64,000 nucleotides of DNA from Sambucus nigra (Eukaryota; Streptophyta; Magnoliopsida; Dipsacales; Adoxaceae). Shown here piece by piece: positions 11,272 through 21,263 of this stretch (positions within the stretch are counted from its first letter, which is position 1; every line of letters begins with the position of its first letter). The stretch is from positions 397,380,561-397,444,560 of the forward strand of contig OX422208.1 in assembly GCA_949130495.1 (NCBI GenBank), in the 5' to 3' direction. The position numbers and the translations under genes are program-made. Under the pieces are notes generated by a model. That model was not told the DNA's origin. It ran no database searches and saw only the letters and a list, made by a program, of their open reading frames with translations.

Positions 11272-12581
11272 TCACTCCTCTCGCTGTCTTTCCAGCTCAA
11301 CTCTGCTCAGTGATAATTGTTTCAATCTTTCACATAATCGATCACTACTCTCCCACTCCATCAGCTCTGGGCTTGCTTCTTCATCATAAGCGACTACCAT
11401 ATTGGCAGTACCGAAGTGATGTGTTGGAAGTGGGTTCTCATTAACATCCATAAGAGGGATCTGCAAGCTACCATTGGCCACCAGCTCGCCAATGATCCTT
11501 CTTAAGTAGTAACAGTCTTTGGTGGGGTGTTTCACCCGCTGGTGTAGCTCGCAGTATTTTGGGTTAGCTTTATCAGCTGCAAGTGGGGTTTCTCCTTTTA
11601 AGTGAATAGGACCTACTAACCCTTCTCATACTAAAGTATGATAATAATCTATAGCCTCTGCTACACTACGGGGTAGTGGCGGTAGGGCATCCTCCCCGAA
11701 ATTTCTCTTGTTGTCGGGAATACTGTTCTTAGACCCAGAGCCTCCCTTCTTTCCTTTGGGATTTCCATCTACATAGTTAACTACTTGCCTCCTCGAAACT
11801 TGAAACCTCCTAGAATTCAGTGGTACCTACGTCCTCCAACTCGAGGCCCTTGGCTTGATAATCATAGCTATGTTGCTGGTGGCTCTGATGAACTCTCTAA
11901 AAGTTCCATCTCTAGTTTCATTGACCAAATGCAACTTGTATTCCTCCAAGAGTTCTTCGACACATGTACTCCCAAGTACTCAACAAATCTTTTCACTTGC
12001 TCTCTTGGGTTCTCCCCTTTGCCACTGAACCTAATAAATTTTGTTGCGATATACCCCTCTGGGTATGGCTTCTCATTTACTTCCTTTGGGTAAGGGTCTT
12101 GCAACTCCTCATATAGATGAGGACCCTCCCTATGAGAGGAGGAGATCAGATTCCTCACCTCCTCCATGGTAACAACCTTGGAGGGTGACTCCTCTTAACT
12201 CATGCTCTTAGCTGTTGGTGAGCCTGATGGTGTTGTAACTTTCTCCGACACCACCTTCTGTGGAGGAATTGTCTCTGCTAAAATTACAACTGGGGTGGCT
12301 ACCCCTCCATAGGGGGAAGCAGCTGGTGTTACACATCCTTGACCCAAACTTGAAAGGTCTACATTATTTTTATTCAAGAAGTCAAAAAACATTATCATGA
12401 GATTCATACCAGCCATCGGAGCCGCTGCCGGTGAGCTGGTCTTCCCTCCCTAAAGAGCAGGTGCCTTGGCTTCGATCACCACCACTTCTTCCTGAGTAAT
12501 CTGGTCACTGTGAGCTCCATTCCCAGATAGAACGTCTTCAAAAACTATCTGCTTAGAAATGTTGAAACCTTCTTTGTCCAT
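11272..12581 (-). pseudogene. T1 gag
   Basis: An ATG at 12581-12579 (MDKEGFNISKQIVFEDVLSG) lies 16 bp from the PBS and is the likely gag start. Downstream come a Pro/Ala/Thr-rich segment (12416-12195) and a capsid-like segment with EGYIATKFIRFSGKGENPRE and QVKRFVEYLG (12167-11868), typical of plant Ty3/gypsy gag (retrotrans_gag fold). A C-terminal segment near 11535 has HPTKDCYYLRRIIGELVANG, the usual spacer before protease. Several stops break it into pieces. Confidence 0.85.
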
Positions 12582-12596
12582 TAAAGCAAGCATACC

Positions 12597-12614
12597 TCCC
12601 CAGCAGAGTCGCCA
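12597..12614 (-). promoter_or_regulatory. T1 primer-binding site
   Basis: The minus strand reads TGGCGACTCTGCTGGGGA two bases inside the LTR edge. This is the PBS typical of Tat/Ogre elements, described as complementary to an arginine tRNA (from memory). Confidence 0.85.
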
Positions 12615-12616
12615 AA

Positions 12617-14566
12617 TGTAAGAGGGTAGTGAGACTGGGGTCTATGAATAACTGGAAAGGGTGAGGCATGACCTACTCCAATGGACGATGTCTGGAAGGT
12701 TCTCAATAACATCTGGAGCAGCTTCTGATTAAACCTTCTCTTTTTTATAAAAATGGAGCTAAAGATGGAACTCCCTCCTGCAAGAAGATGAAGTTCCACG
12801 ACAATAATAGTTATTTTCTCAAGAAGAACTCCTGAGAGTGATGGTTTTCAGTAAGGAGTGAAAGAACAAGGCACTTAGCAATAGAGAGAGAGAGAGAGAG
12901 AGAGAGAGCAAGGAGAGAAAACTAGGAAATTCTGGTGTGATTTTGACAGAGTAACAATGCTATTGAGTTTTTTCTCCCCTTTTGACCTTGCCCAGGGGTC
13001 TTACTTATACTTGAGCACTAGGGATGAATTGGAACTTTTAGGCAACAAAATTGAGACGGTTGGTGAGGGAAAAGGCCTGAAATGTACCTTTTGTCCCTAC
13101 ATATGTGCAGAAGCCTGTCCCCTCAGACAAGTGCCACCTGGTGCCAACCAAAGTCAAAAAGCAAATATGTCTGTGCTTAAAGACAGAATATCTGATTTGG
13201 TAAATATCTTTTGAAATGGTAGCTTGTGGTAAAAGCTTTCTAAAATTGAGAGAGGGGGACTCGAGGACCTCCTCCTCTAAAACCATTTTTCTTGAGAGGG
13301 GTCTTAAGGACCCTCTTTTCTAAGAAAATCATTTTGGTAAAAGTTCATTTCTTGTGAATAGCCCTTTGGCTGCTAACTTCACTTGTGACTAAGTGTGAGA
13401 TGTTTGTGGTTTTGAGTGACTCCTAGGGTCTTCCTACTAGTATTCTCTCAATCCTAAAGTTCTAAGTGGTTAAAGTTGCTCAACAAACCTTGTTCCTCAG
13501 CTGCCAATCCAAAACTCCCAAGAGATCCCAACAGGCCTATTTGAGCCTTGCCTACTAAACTAGGCTACCTATATAAGAAAGTAAGTATTAGTCCTTTTGT
13601 GTTTTTAAAGAATGTCTTTTCATGGTGAGGGGTTGCTCATGGTAGCCACTCCATCATCCTGGCTTATTTTCTAGAAGCTGAGGGGGAGGACCTTGAGGGT
13701 TCTGTGGCCAAATGCTTTCTGGGGTTTGAGGGACCCTGGGGGGTTCCTTCTCCCATATGACTTTTTTTTACTATTGAGGGACCCTGTGGGTTCCTTCTCT
13801 AATATGAGTTTTCTACTATTGAGGGACCTTGGGGGTTCCTTCTCAATTGTGAATTTCTATTATAGAAGGACCTTGGGGGTTCCTTCTTAATATGAATTTC
13901 TGCTATAGAGGGACCCTGGGGGTTCCTTCTCAATATGAATTTAAACCGTAGAGGGACCCTGAGGGTTCCTTCTCAATATGAATTTCTATCGTAGAGGGAC
14001 CCTAGGGGTTCTTTCTCAATATGAATTTATGTTATAGAGGGACCCTGGGGGTTCCTTCTCAATATGAATTTCTACCGTACAGGGACCCTGGGGGTTCCTT
14101 CTCAATATGAATTTCTACTGTAGAGGGACCCTAGCGGTTCCTTCTCAATTTGAATTTCTGCTATAGAGGGACCCTGGGGGTTCCTTCTCAATAAGAATGT
14201 CTTCTCTAGAGGGACCCTAGGGGTTCTTATCAATATGAATTTATGCCATAGAAGGACCCTGGGGGTTCCTTCTCAATATGAATTTCTACCGTAAAGAGAC
14301 CCTAGGGGTTCCTTCTCAATATGAATTTCCATTGTAGAAGGACCCTAGGGGTTCCTTCTCAATATGAATTTCTGTTGTAGATGGACACTAGCGGTTGCTT
14401 CTAAATATGAATTTCTTCTTCAAAAGGACCCTGGGGGTTCCTCCTCAATATGAACTTCTGCCGTAGAGGGACCCTGAGGGTTCCTTCTCAATATGAATTT
14501 CTACTGTATAGGGACCCTGGGGGTTCCTTCTCAATATGAATTTTTGCGGTTGAGGGACCGTCACTC
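12617..14566 (-). repeat. T1 5' LTR candidate
   Basis: The PBS-side border is firm: minus strand ...CTCTTACA immediately before the PBS, so the LTR ends in CA at 12617. The outer border is a guess (a CA at 14565-14566, just after the minisatellite), because no second LTR is present to compare. Contents are a (GA)n run near 12881-12908, then unique sequence, then the 42-43 bp minisatellite. No gene is supported. Confidence 0.5.
13720..14560. repeat. Minisatellite, about 20 copies of a 42-43 bp unit
   Basis: Each unit holds GAGGGACCCTGGGGGTTCC followed by TTCTCAATATGAATTTCT and a variable 5-6 nt. Copies start near 13725, 13775, 13818, 13866, 13909, 13952, 13994 and so on to about 14549, with point changes and a few indels. 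The array sits at the outer part of the T1 LTR candidate. Frames through it are meaningless. There are no variable spacers, so it is not CRISPR. Confidence 0.95.
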
Positions 14567-15100
14567 AAAAATATAAAACCAAACTTGAGACACCCTTCTA
14601 CATAGATCATAGAATAATAATAAAATAATTAAATCATGAAATTGGAATGTAATTGTATGAACAAGTTACATAGGCAAATCAACGTAAGCATTCATAACAT
14701 AGATGGATGAAGTCACTGAGATAATTCTAAAGAAAGAACTCAATTTCAACCTTAGGTGTAAGAAAATTGAACATAATTGAAATTCACTTGACTTATGCAA
14801 CATGCCATGAATATAAATGCTTCTCAAATAAATAACACGAAACTATTTAATGATTTTTAGGACAGTTTGTTATGCAAATCCATTGATCTTCAACTTTAAA
14901 ACACCCTCAAAATCTCACATATTCGAGAAATCACTCTCAATTTTTTGATGATTTGATAATGCTTATAATTAGCGAAGCATCAATGAAAAATAAATTTTCC
15001 TTGACACTTACATTTTTGTGTGTCGTTAATATTTTAGGATCTTTTTACAAATGGTGGCTTTTAATGCAAAGAGAATTTTCTATAAAAAAAAACTTAGAGC
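14567..15100. other. Non-coding stretch between T1 and the organelle DNA
   Basis: AT-rich, with no gene or repeat I can name. It may still be part of the T1 LTR or its flank. Confidence 0.5.
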
Positions 15101-15110
15101 TGCCTAACCT

Positions 15111-15140
15111 GGGGATGACAGGATTTGAACCTGTGACATT
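15111..15140 (-). pseudogene. trnP-UGG: Plastid tRNA-Pro(UGG), 3' fragment
   Basis: The minus strand reads the T-arm with GGTTCAAATCC and the acceptor half ending in TCATCCCC, as in the 3' part of plastid trnP. The anticodon arm and 5' half are missing, so it is not a functional tRNA. It marks the left end of recognisable organelle DNA. Confidence 0.75.
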
Positions 15141-16020
15141 ACTCAAATTGAACTTCGATTGGAATTAAAATAGGTTCGACCTGCGAGAAAAGAAAGAAAA
15201 GTACATTAACTAGAAGAATGTAAACAACAAGAGATCTAAGGAAACATATAGGAGTGAAAAGGGCAAACTACAGGAGGGGAATCAAATAAGGAAATTGGGG
15301 AAAAAATGGAAAGATTAAATGATGACATCCTGAATAAACACATTCGCAGATTGTTATTAATCACTTTAACAAGAGCAGAAAAAGAAAAAATACATATGAA
15401 ATACCGAATGGAACCCAAGCACAATCAGAAATCAAATAGAAAGAATTACAAAAGAGAAAAAAAAAAGTAACTCCAGAATATAAGGGGGGACCCTAATCTC
15501 CTAAAGCCACTCATTAGGGAATACCGGCCAAATTCGTATGTCTGCCGCTCATAACAGAGCCGTTATTCTCGACTGGCATAGAAGTCTGTCTTTATGCCAA
15601 AAAGATCGGCTTTCTAAGCTTGATGTGGGAAGCGCGACGGGAAGAGGATTGTACCATGAGAGAAGCAAGGGGGTCAACCTCTTTCAAATATACAACAGGG
15701 ATTCTGGCAATGCAATGTAGTTGGACTCTCATGTCGATCCGAATGAATCATCCTTAAGTAGTTGTTAATGGAGTTGAAGTTACCAAATTCTGCGGAAAGA
15801 TTCTATAAGCATTAGAAGCGATTTGCCACTTCCGCCTTTCTAGATCTAATAGAATGATTTTGCCGTATCCAGAAGAATTCAAGATAAGGTCACGGCGAGA
15901 TGAGCCGTTTATCATTACGATAGGTGTCAAGTGGAAGTTGAAATTGATGTTTTGGTGGACCAAGTTCTGAGAAAACTGCGTATTTTCTGATCTATGTGGC
16001 ATCTCTCTCCTTTTTAGGGG

Positions 16021-16058
16021 GACCTGTGTTTTTGGTAAACAGTCGCCCGGGCCTGGTC
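16021..16058 (-). pseudogene. rrn23: Plastid-type 23S rRNA fragment
   Basis: The minus strand of this 38 bp piece contains CCCGGGCGACTGTTTACCAA followed by AAACACAGGTC, a strongly conserved 23S rRNA segment in plastid form. Flanks do not continue the rRNA. Confidence 0.75.
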
Positions 16059-16703
16059 AAAATTTGGATATTTATAGACGGGGAATAATAAACCTTTACC
16101 TATCTTTCCCTTCCATCCAGTGATGGAACAAAAAATGAGAAGCTCGTTCTTTCTTTTCCTGTTCAATCAAAATTAAAATGAACAATATTTTTCATTAGAG
16201 ATTACAATCCGGAACAGAATGAGTCTCTCGCTTATTGATTAGGGCGAGCCAGTTTGAACTTTATTTTTATTTTATTTGGGATCATCTTCCGGATAAAGAT
16301 AAAGAAGGGGCAAGAGTCAAAAAGGGTGGAAGAAACAAGCGTTTCCACGACTCTACCACCAGTCACCCAGAGACGAGGAAGGGCGTAGTAAACGACGAAA
16401 TGCTTCGGGGAGTTGAAAATAAGCATTGATATCTTATTATCTTATTGTTATTATTGAGACAGGAAAGCAGTCAAGCGGGTCGGCTTTCATAAAAATTCTC
16501 GTAGAATTGAGAATGAAAACTTTTTTCTTCTTTTTGGAGCTTTTTCAGGGGTATTCTTACATAGTCCATTAAGGTGAATTTATATTTCTTAGGGTGTCAC
16601 TTTTATTTACCTTAGGACTTTGGTGTAGTTTATATTCTCCTAAAATGATTTTGCCATATCCAGACTAAAATCTGCCATTTCTTGAAAGGCCACCACGCGA
16701 ACC

Positions 16704-16819
16704 TCTCAAGCATTTACTTTTCTAGTGAGAGACCAACGTCTTGGAGCTAACGTGGGATCTTCTCAAGGACCTACCAGTTTAGGTAAATATTTAATGCGTT
16801 CCCCGACCGGAGAAGTCAT
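16704..16819 (+). pseudogene. psbC: psbC (photosystem II CP43) fragment
   Basis: One open stretch encodes [18 protein letters not shown] followed by [20 protein letters not shown], matching an internal part of CP43. Both ends break off abruptly into unrelated sequence. It is about 39 codons of a protein of about 470, with no start or stop. Confidence 0.9.
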
Positions 16820-17047
16820 GCAGCTAATTAAGCTCGGCTTGGAGTAAGTCATGATACCTCTTAATCTTCTTTTTTTGAATGTAATGAGCCTATCCTCTAT
16901 TCTCTCTTCATATTCCAAAATAAAATCAAAATATCAAAACGAAACCAAGGTCAAGGGAAGGATCTGGGATCAGAGCCTTATCGATATTACTTGTCTGTTG
17001 GTCAGGAAGCTCGAACAAATGTCAACATATTTTATTATCTAGGATGA

Positions 17048-17167
<120 letters not shown>

Positions 17168-17515
17168 TGAAGGGAAGCTCGAAGATCTTTCTTCGCTTAG
17201 TAAGGTTCACTTTCCTAAACAGCGAAGCCCATTAAAAAGACGATAGTAGGACCGGGACACTGTGTGTGCTGCTACCTCTCGTGCTGGGACTTCAAAACCT
17301 ACTGCACTTCCTGCCAAACTACGCTTTTATACTTACTGCACGAGCTGTGGCTATTGACAAGAACGAGTGCCCTATACTTCGTAGGAGGGCTGCAGCTTTG
17401 AAATTCAATCGAGCCCCTTAGTCCAAATAGAAAGAGTTCTCTGGGCCGATTCACCTTTCACCTAAAACACCCTCCGCCCTGGATACTGATGAAAATACAT
17501 TTTTTCCCTCATGGT

Positions 17516-17728
17516 CAATTGAGCATGCCATGACGTTATTAGGATCTCATATAACCCTTTATGATACTGGTCTGTAAATGGACCTTTATGAGCTTCTAAA
17601 ATATCTTTTAGGCCATGACCAATGCCCCAGTTGGTCCTATACATGTGACCCGCTATCAGGAAAAGAATTGCAATAGCTAAATGATGATGTGAAATATCGG
17701 TCAGCCATATAACCCCAATTACTGGAGA
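17516..17728 (-). pseudogene. psaA: psaA (photosystem I P700 apoprotein A1) fragment
   Basis: The minus strand encodes ...[40 protein letters not shown] and LEAHKGPFT followed by HKGLYEIL and [24 protein letters not shown] rather than GIGHSIKDLLEAH identifies psaA and not psaB. It is about 71 codons of about 750. The frame runs on at 17462-17515 into unrelated sequence. Confidence 0.93.
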
Positions 17729-18432
17729 AAAACCTCAGTAAAGATAGCACCCACGCAAGGCACAAAGCCTCTCCCTAGATGCATCGAATCCTGGCTTAGC
17801 ACCTACTTCCTTTCGTGAAAGAGGATCAACAAATCAAGCGGTTTGACTCATTTTAGTCAAAAGCGTGAAAAGCTGACATGCTACTTTTTTTAGCGTGACA
17901 AGCTAAAGCTAAGCCCACCTTCCCAGAAGGGCGAAAGCGGCCAAGCCAAGCAGAGGAGGTAGCGTGAGGCAAATACATAAGCCCTAACACAGCTCGAACT
18001 GCCCACTAGCAGCCTACAGAGACAGAGCCCCTTCCCCCGATACGGCTGGGATTTTTGCTGCTTTTTGATCGACTTTTCCCTATTTCTTTAACAAAAAGAA
18101 AAGAAGCCTTCCCATTCCTGTTGATGTAGTCTTTCTCCCTTAGGCTCTCTATCCTGTGCGTGTTCTTTATAAGAAGGAAGACCTGCTGCTCTAACTTCTT
18201 TCACTACTCTTTATCTTGGCAAAGTCCTCCCACTATTTCTAGTTATAGAATTCATTACTCTGCGCAGCTATTGATGCGTCCGCTACTACGGAAGCTAGCT
18301 AGGGCTATTTTAACAAAGAAGAATATGTGGACAAGATAAGAGAGTAGGCAAGCAAAGAAGAATCAGCCCGACAGTAAGGGAATCATAATCCACAGTGAAT
18401 TGGATTCCAAGAGAGATTAAAAGTCGTATGCT

Positions 18433-18667
18433 TTGGAAGAAGCTTGTACAGTTTGGGAAGGGGTTTTGATTGATCAAAAAGAAGAATCTACTTCAACCGA
18501 TATACCCTTAGGCACGGCCATACATAACATAGAAATCACACTTGGAAAGGGTGGACAATTAGCTAGAGCAGCGGGTGTTGTAGCGAAACTGATTGCAAAA
18601 GAGGGGAAATTAGCCACATTAAAATTACCTTCTGGGGAGGTCCGTTTGATATCCAAAAATTGTTCAA
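18433..18667 (+). pseudogene. rpl2: Plastid rpl2: intron 3' end plus start of exon 2
   Basis: From about 18497 the frame reads [37 protein letters not shown] and [19 protein letters not shown], matching plastid ribosomal protein L2 at the beginning of its second exon. The 60 bp before it (CTTGTACAGTTTGGGAAGG onward) correspond to the 3' end of the rpl2 group II intron, so the fragment derives from genomic plastid DNA and not from spliced RNA. It stops abruptly at about 18667. Confidence 0.92.
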
Positions 18668-18696
18668 GTCCTTTGACATGAAGTACTGAGGGTCAG

Positions 18697-19196
18697 TGCG
18701 ACAGGGTATGCAAATCCGTCGTGACAGGAAGGCAAGGAAGTTGTGGTTATCACAAGAGAAGTCTTTAGAACGGGTGCTTGAGAGCATGAAGAATGCTAAG
18801 TCAACTATCCCACCCCTTGCTATTCACTTAACCCTTAGCCAAAGTTCATGCCCGCCACTAGAATAAGGGGAGAAAGGAAGCTGAGAAACCTTACTCCTCA
18901 GCTATGGGGAGCCTTATGTATGCCATGGTGTGTACACGGCCGGACATTGCACATGCCGTTGGTGTTGTTAGCAGGTTTCTTTCTAATCTGGGCAAAGAAC
19001 ATTGGGAAGATATGAAATGGATCTTCAGTGAGGGGTACTTAAAAGATGTGCTTGAGGGGGGATTTACCAGTGTTATTGGGGTTTACAGACTCAGACATGG
19101 CGGGCGATTTAGATCAGAGGAAGTCTACTTCCGGATACTTGTTCACTTTAGCTGGGGGAGCAGTCTCATGGAAGTCAAAGCTCCAAAAGCCATGGG
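18697..19196 (+). pseudogene. Ty1/copia reverse transcriptase - RNase H fragment
   Basis: Frames in succession read MQIRRDRKARKLWLSQEKSL, then MGSLMYAMVCTRPDIAHAVG and VVSRFLSN, and finally GFTDSDMAGDLDQRKSTSGY with LFTLAGGAVSWKSKLQK. These are the RT thumb/connection and RNase H of a Tork/TAR-type copia element. At least two frameshifts and a TAA are present. It is in + orientation, unlike the Sirevirus-like element that follows at lower similarity. It abuts the rpl2 piece within about 30 bp, so it was probably already in the mitochondrial donor DNA. Confidence 0.88.
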
Positions 19197-19857
19197 ATGA
19201 TCATCTTAGGGTGATCCTTTTTTTAGCATCGAAATCTCCTATGGAATCGATCTCTTGCTCAGATCTTCCCCCGGCCGTCTCATTCATAACATAAAATAAT
19301 TTTTTGGGGGAAACAAAATTTGGGCAACGGTTCTTACAAGAAGAACTTATCTCTAGTTCATATGGTTCATTATTATGAATGATTGAGATGAGAACACCAT
19401 ATTAGACATATGTTAAGCAAGTACAATGTTCAAAATTTTCGTGCACGTGTGCAATAAATGTGGTAAAGAATCTATCATGAAGAAAATAATCATCAATGAA
19501 CAACAAAATACTAGCCACGAATTATTAAGCACAAAAAATATATGAAGCCATGTATCAAAACACCATGAAAAATTCACATGAATGGACGGAATGTAGGAGT
19601 GATTATAACATCTTAAATGCACATCTATAGTGAAAAAAGAAAATACAAAATATTTTTATCTTTTTCGAAAAAATTATCAAACATAAATATTTTTGGAATT
19701 TTTCAAACTTTTTCATAAAAACCAAAAATATTTTTGGATTTTTCAAGATTTTTTTTTTTAAATAAAATCATATAGAAACATAGAAATACAATCCACCAAT
19801 AGCGAAAAATGATATGAACATGATAAACACCCTATACTAGATAAAGTACCCGAACTC
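19197..19857. other. Non-coding junction between organelle DNA and copia A
   Basis: Up to about 19290 the sequence still looks organellar. From about 19300 it is AT-rich and resembles the non-coding 3' portion of Sirevirus-like copies B and C. The string GGTTCTTACA at 19329-19338 could be the outer edge of a truncated 3' LTR (minus strand TGTAAGAACC), but no PPT is adjacent. Confidence 0.4.
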
Positions 19858-20009
19858 AATCAATAGAACAAATACCAAAGACTTTCTAAAATTCTCGAAT
19901 CTAAGTGCATCCAAAGGTTTTGTGAAAATATCGACTAATTGGTGTTCGGTTCCCCAAAGCTCAAGGACATGACCTTCTCCTCAACGAGATCACAAAAAAA
20001 TGCTCACGC
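19858..20009 (-). pseudogene. Copia A: C-terminal end of RNase H
   Basis: The minus strand, allowing a frameshift, reads the tail typical of copia pol: a REHF segment, then TNQ(L)VDIFTKPLDALRFENFRK in degenerate form. This part is separated from the rest of the RNase H by the MITE at 20018-20367. Confidence 0.7.
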
Positions 20010-20017
20010 ATACTAAT

Positions 20018-20367
20018 TAGGGGTGGCAATTTTAGAAACGACACGAAAAAATGACATAGAACGACACGAAATTGACCCAAAATTGACACAATATGTCATG
20101 TTCGTGCCGTATTTTTTTGACACGAAGTCGTGTTATGTCGTGTTCGTGTCTGAATTACGAGTCGTGTCATATCGTGTTATCGTGTTTTTTAGGCATGAAA
20201 TTTAAGAAATTTTGGTATTCATGTCGTGTTATTTTTTATTCGGGTCGTGTTCGTGCCAACTAAAAAAATACGAATTCATGTTGTGTCGTGTTCATGTCCA
20301 AAAGACCTTGTCATGTCATGTCGTGTCAGCCCAAAACACGGACCGTTGACCCGACTTGCCACCCCTA
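20018..20367. mobile_element. hAT-type MITE, 350 bp
   Basis: Termini TAGGGGTGGCAA and TTGCCACCCCTA are a perfect 12 bp inverted repeat. The element is flanked by the perfect 8 bp direct repeat ATACTAAT (20010-20017 and 20368-20375), the target duplication length of hAT elements. Inside are many copies of GTGTCGTG/CACGAC-like motifs and no coding capacity. Removing it and one ATACTAAT rejoins the copia A frame. Confidence 0.93.
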
Positions 20368-20375
20368 ATACTAAT

Positions 20376-21263
20376 GTTCTTCGTACGGGAATGTTGGAAT
20401 GAATTACAGGATGTATGTATTTCACTCGTATTTTAACATGGAATAGTCATTGTGCCTTGAAAAATCCCATAATATTCCAACAATTTCTTCATCTACAAGA
20501 GTTGTGTGTAACAACTCCCTATGGAGATATACTCGGTCTCCACAGTGGAAAAAGATATGGAATTTGGCTTCTGGCTCAACCAAGAGATAAGATCACTCCC
20601 AAAGTAAAAGCAACCAACCGTGGTGCTCCTATAACTATCAACATTCTCCACCCAATCAACATTTGAATAGGTGAACAACCGGTCATCGGTATCAAAGGAA
20701 TACAATATATCATAGGAAAGAGTGTGAGTCATGTATTTGATGATACGTTTAAGTGCGATCAAGTGAGACTCTTTAGGGGACTCTTGGTAATGCGCACAAA
20801 CTCTAATGCTAAAGGCCATGTCGAGATGACTAGTGGTTAAGTAGAAAATAATAACTTCCATGCTCCTATAAAGAGTTTGCTCAACGTCCTTGCCTAAATT
20901 GTCTTTGCTAAGTTTAATCGAAGTACTCATAGGGGTGCATGAGTTCTTAGCAGAGTCTAAACCAAACTTCATCACTAGGTCCCTATAATTTTTGGATTAA
21001 GATATAAAAATTACATCCTCAAGTTGACACACTTGGAGACCCAAGAGGAACATAAGCTCACCAACTATGTTCATCTCAAACTCGTTCCTCATCTCCTCTT
21101 AAAATGTGTGAGCATGTTGGGAACACGTGGATCCAAATACTATGCTGTCCACATAGACTTGGGCAACCAATATCTCACCACTCTCTCTCATCAGAAACAA
21201 TGTCTTATCCACTCCCCCCCTCTTGAAGACACGAGATAAGAGGTAATAACTGAGTCTTTAGTA
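20376..21263 (-). pseudogene. Copia A: RT second half and RNase H
   Basis: From 21240 downward the minus strand reads SRVFKRGGVDKTLFLMRE, then AQVYVDSIVFGST, NEFEMNIVGELMFLLGLQV and KFGLDSAKNSCTPMSTSIKL, ending with YSFDTDDRLFTYSNVDW and STVETEYISIGSC. This is the copia RT and RNase H. The polymerase motif YVDD is YVDS, so the second catalytic Asp is lost. RNase H has N where YSDADW has its first Asp. A TAA and a frameshift interrupt it near 20985-21010. Confidence 0.92.

Larger units (their letters stand above)
7599..12616 (-). mobile_element. Tat-lineage Ty3/gypsy retrotransposon T1, internal region
   Basis: Reading the minus strand from 12616 downward gives PBS, gag, protease, RNase H connection, a second (archaeal-type) RNase H and integrase. 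That order, the extra RNase H with an NNEAEYAAL motif, and the arginine-tRNA-like PBS all point to the Tat/Ogre branch. The RT palm is missing between the protease and the RNase H connection. The frame is interrupted by stops and shifts throughout, so the copy is dead. One LTR candidate lies at 12617-14566. No second LTR copy is seen below 7599, where a Helitron end and a microsatellite lie instead. Confidence 0.85.

Noticed and set aside
13693..14560. CRISPR-like array
   Set aside because: Units are 42-43 bp with no unique spacers, in a plant retrotransposon LTR. It is a minisatellite. The frame at 13693-13890 is a translation of the repeat.
15538..16429. Frames at 15538-15720, 15754-16002 (-) and 16232-16429 as mitochondrial genes
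   Set aside because: I recognise no mitochondrial protein in them. They are listed only as unassigned frames in the organelle block.
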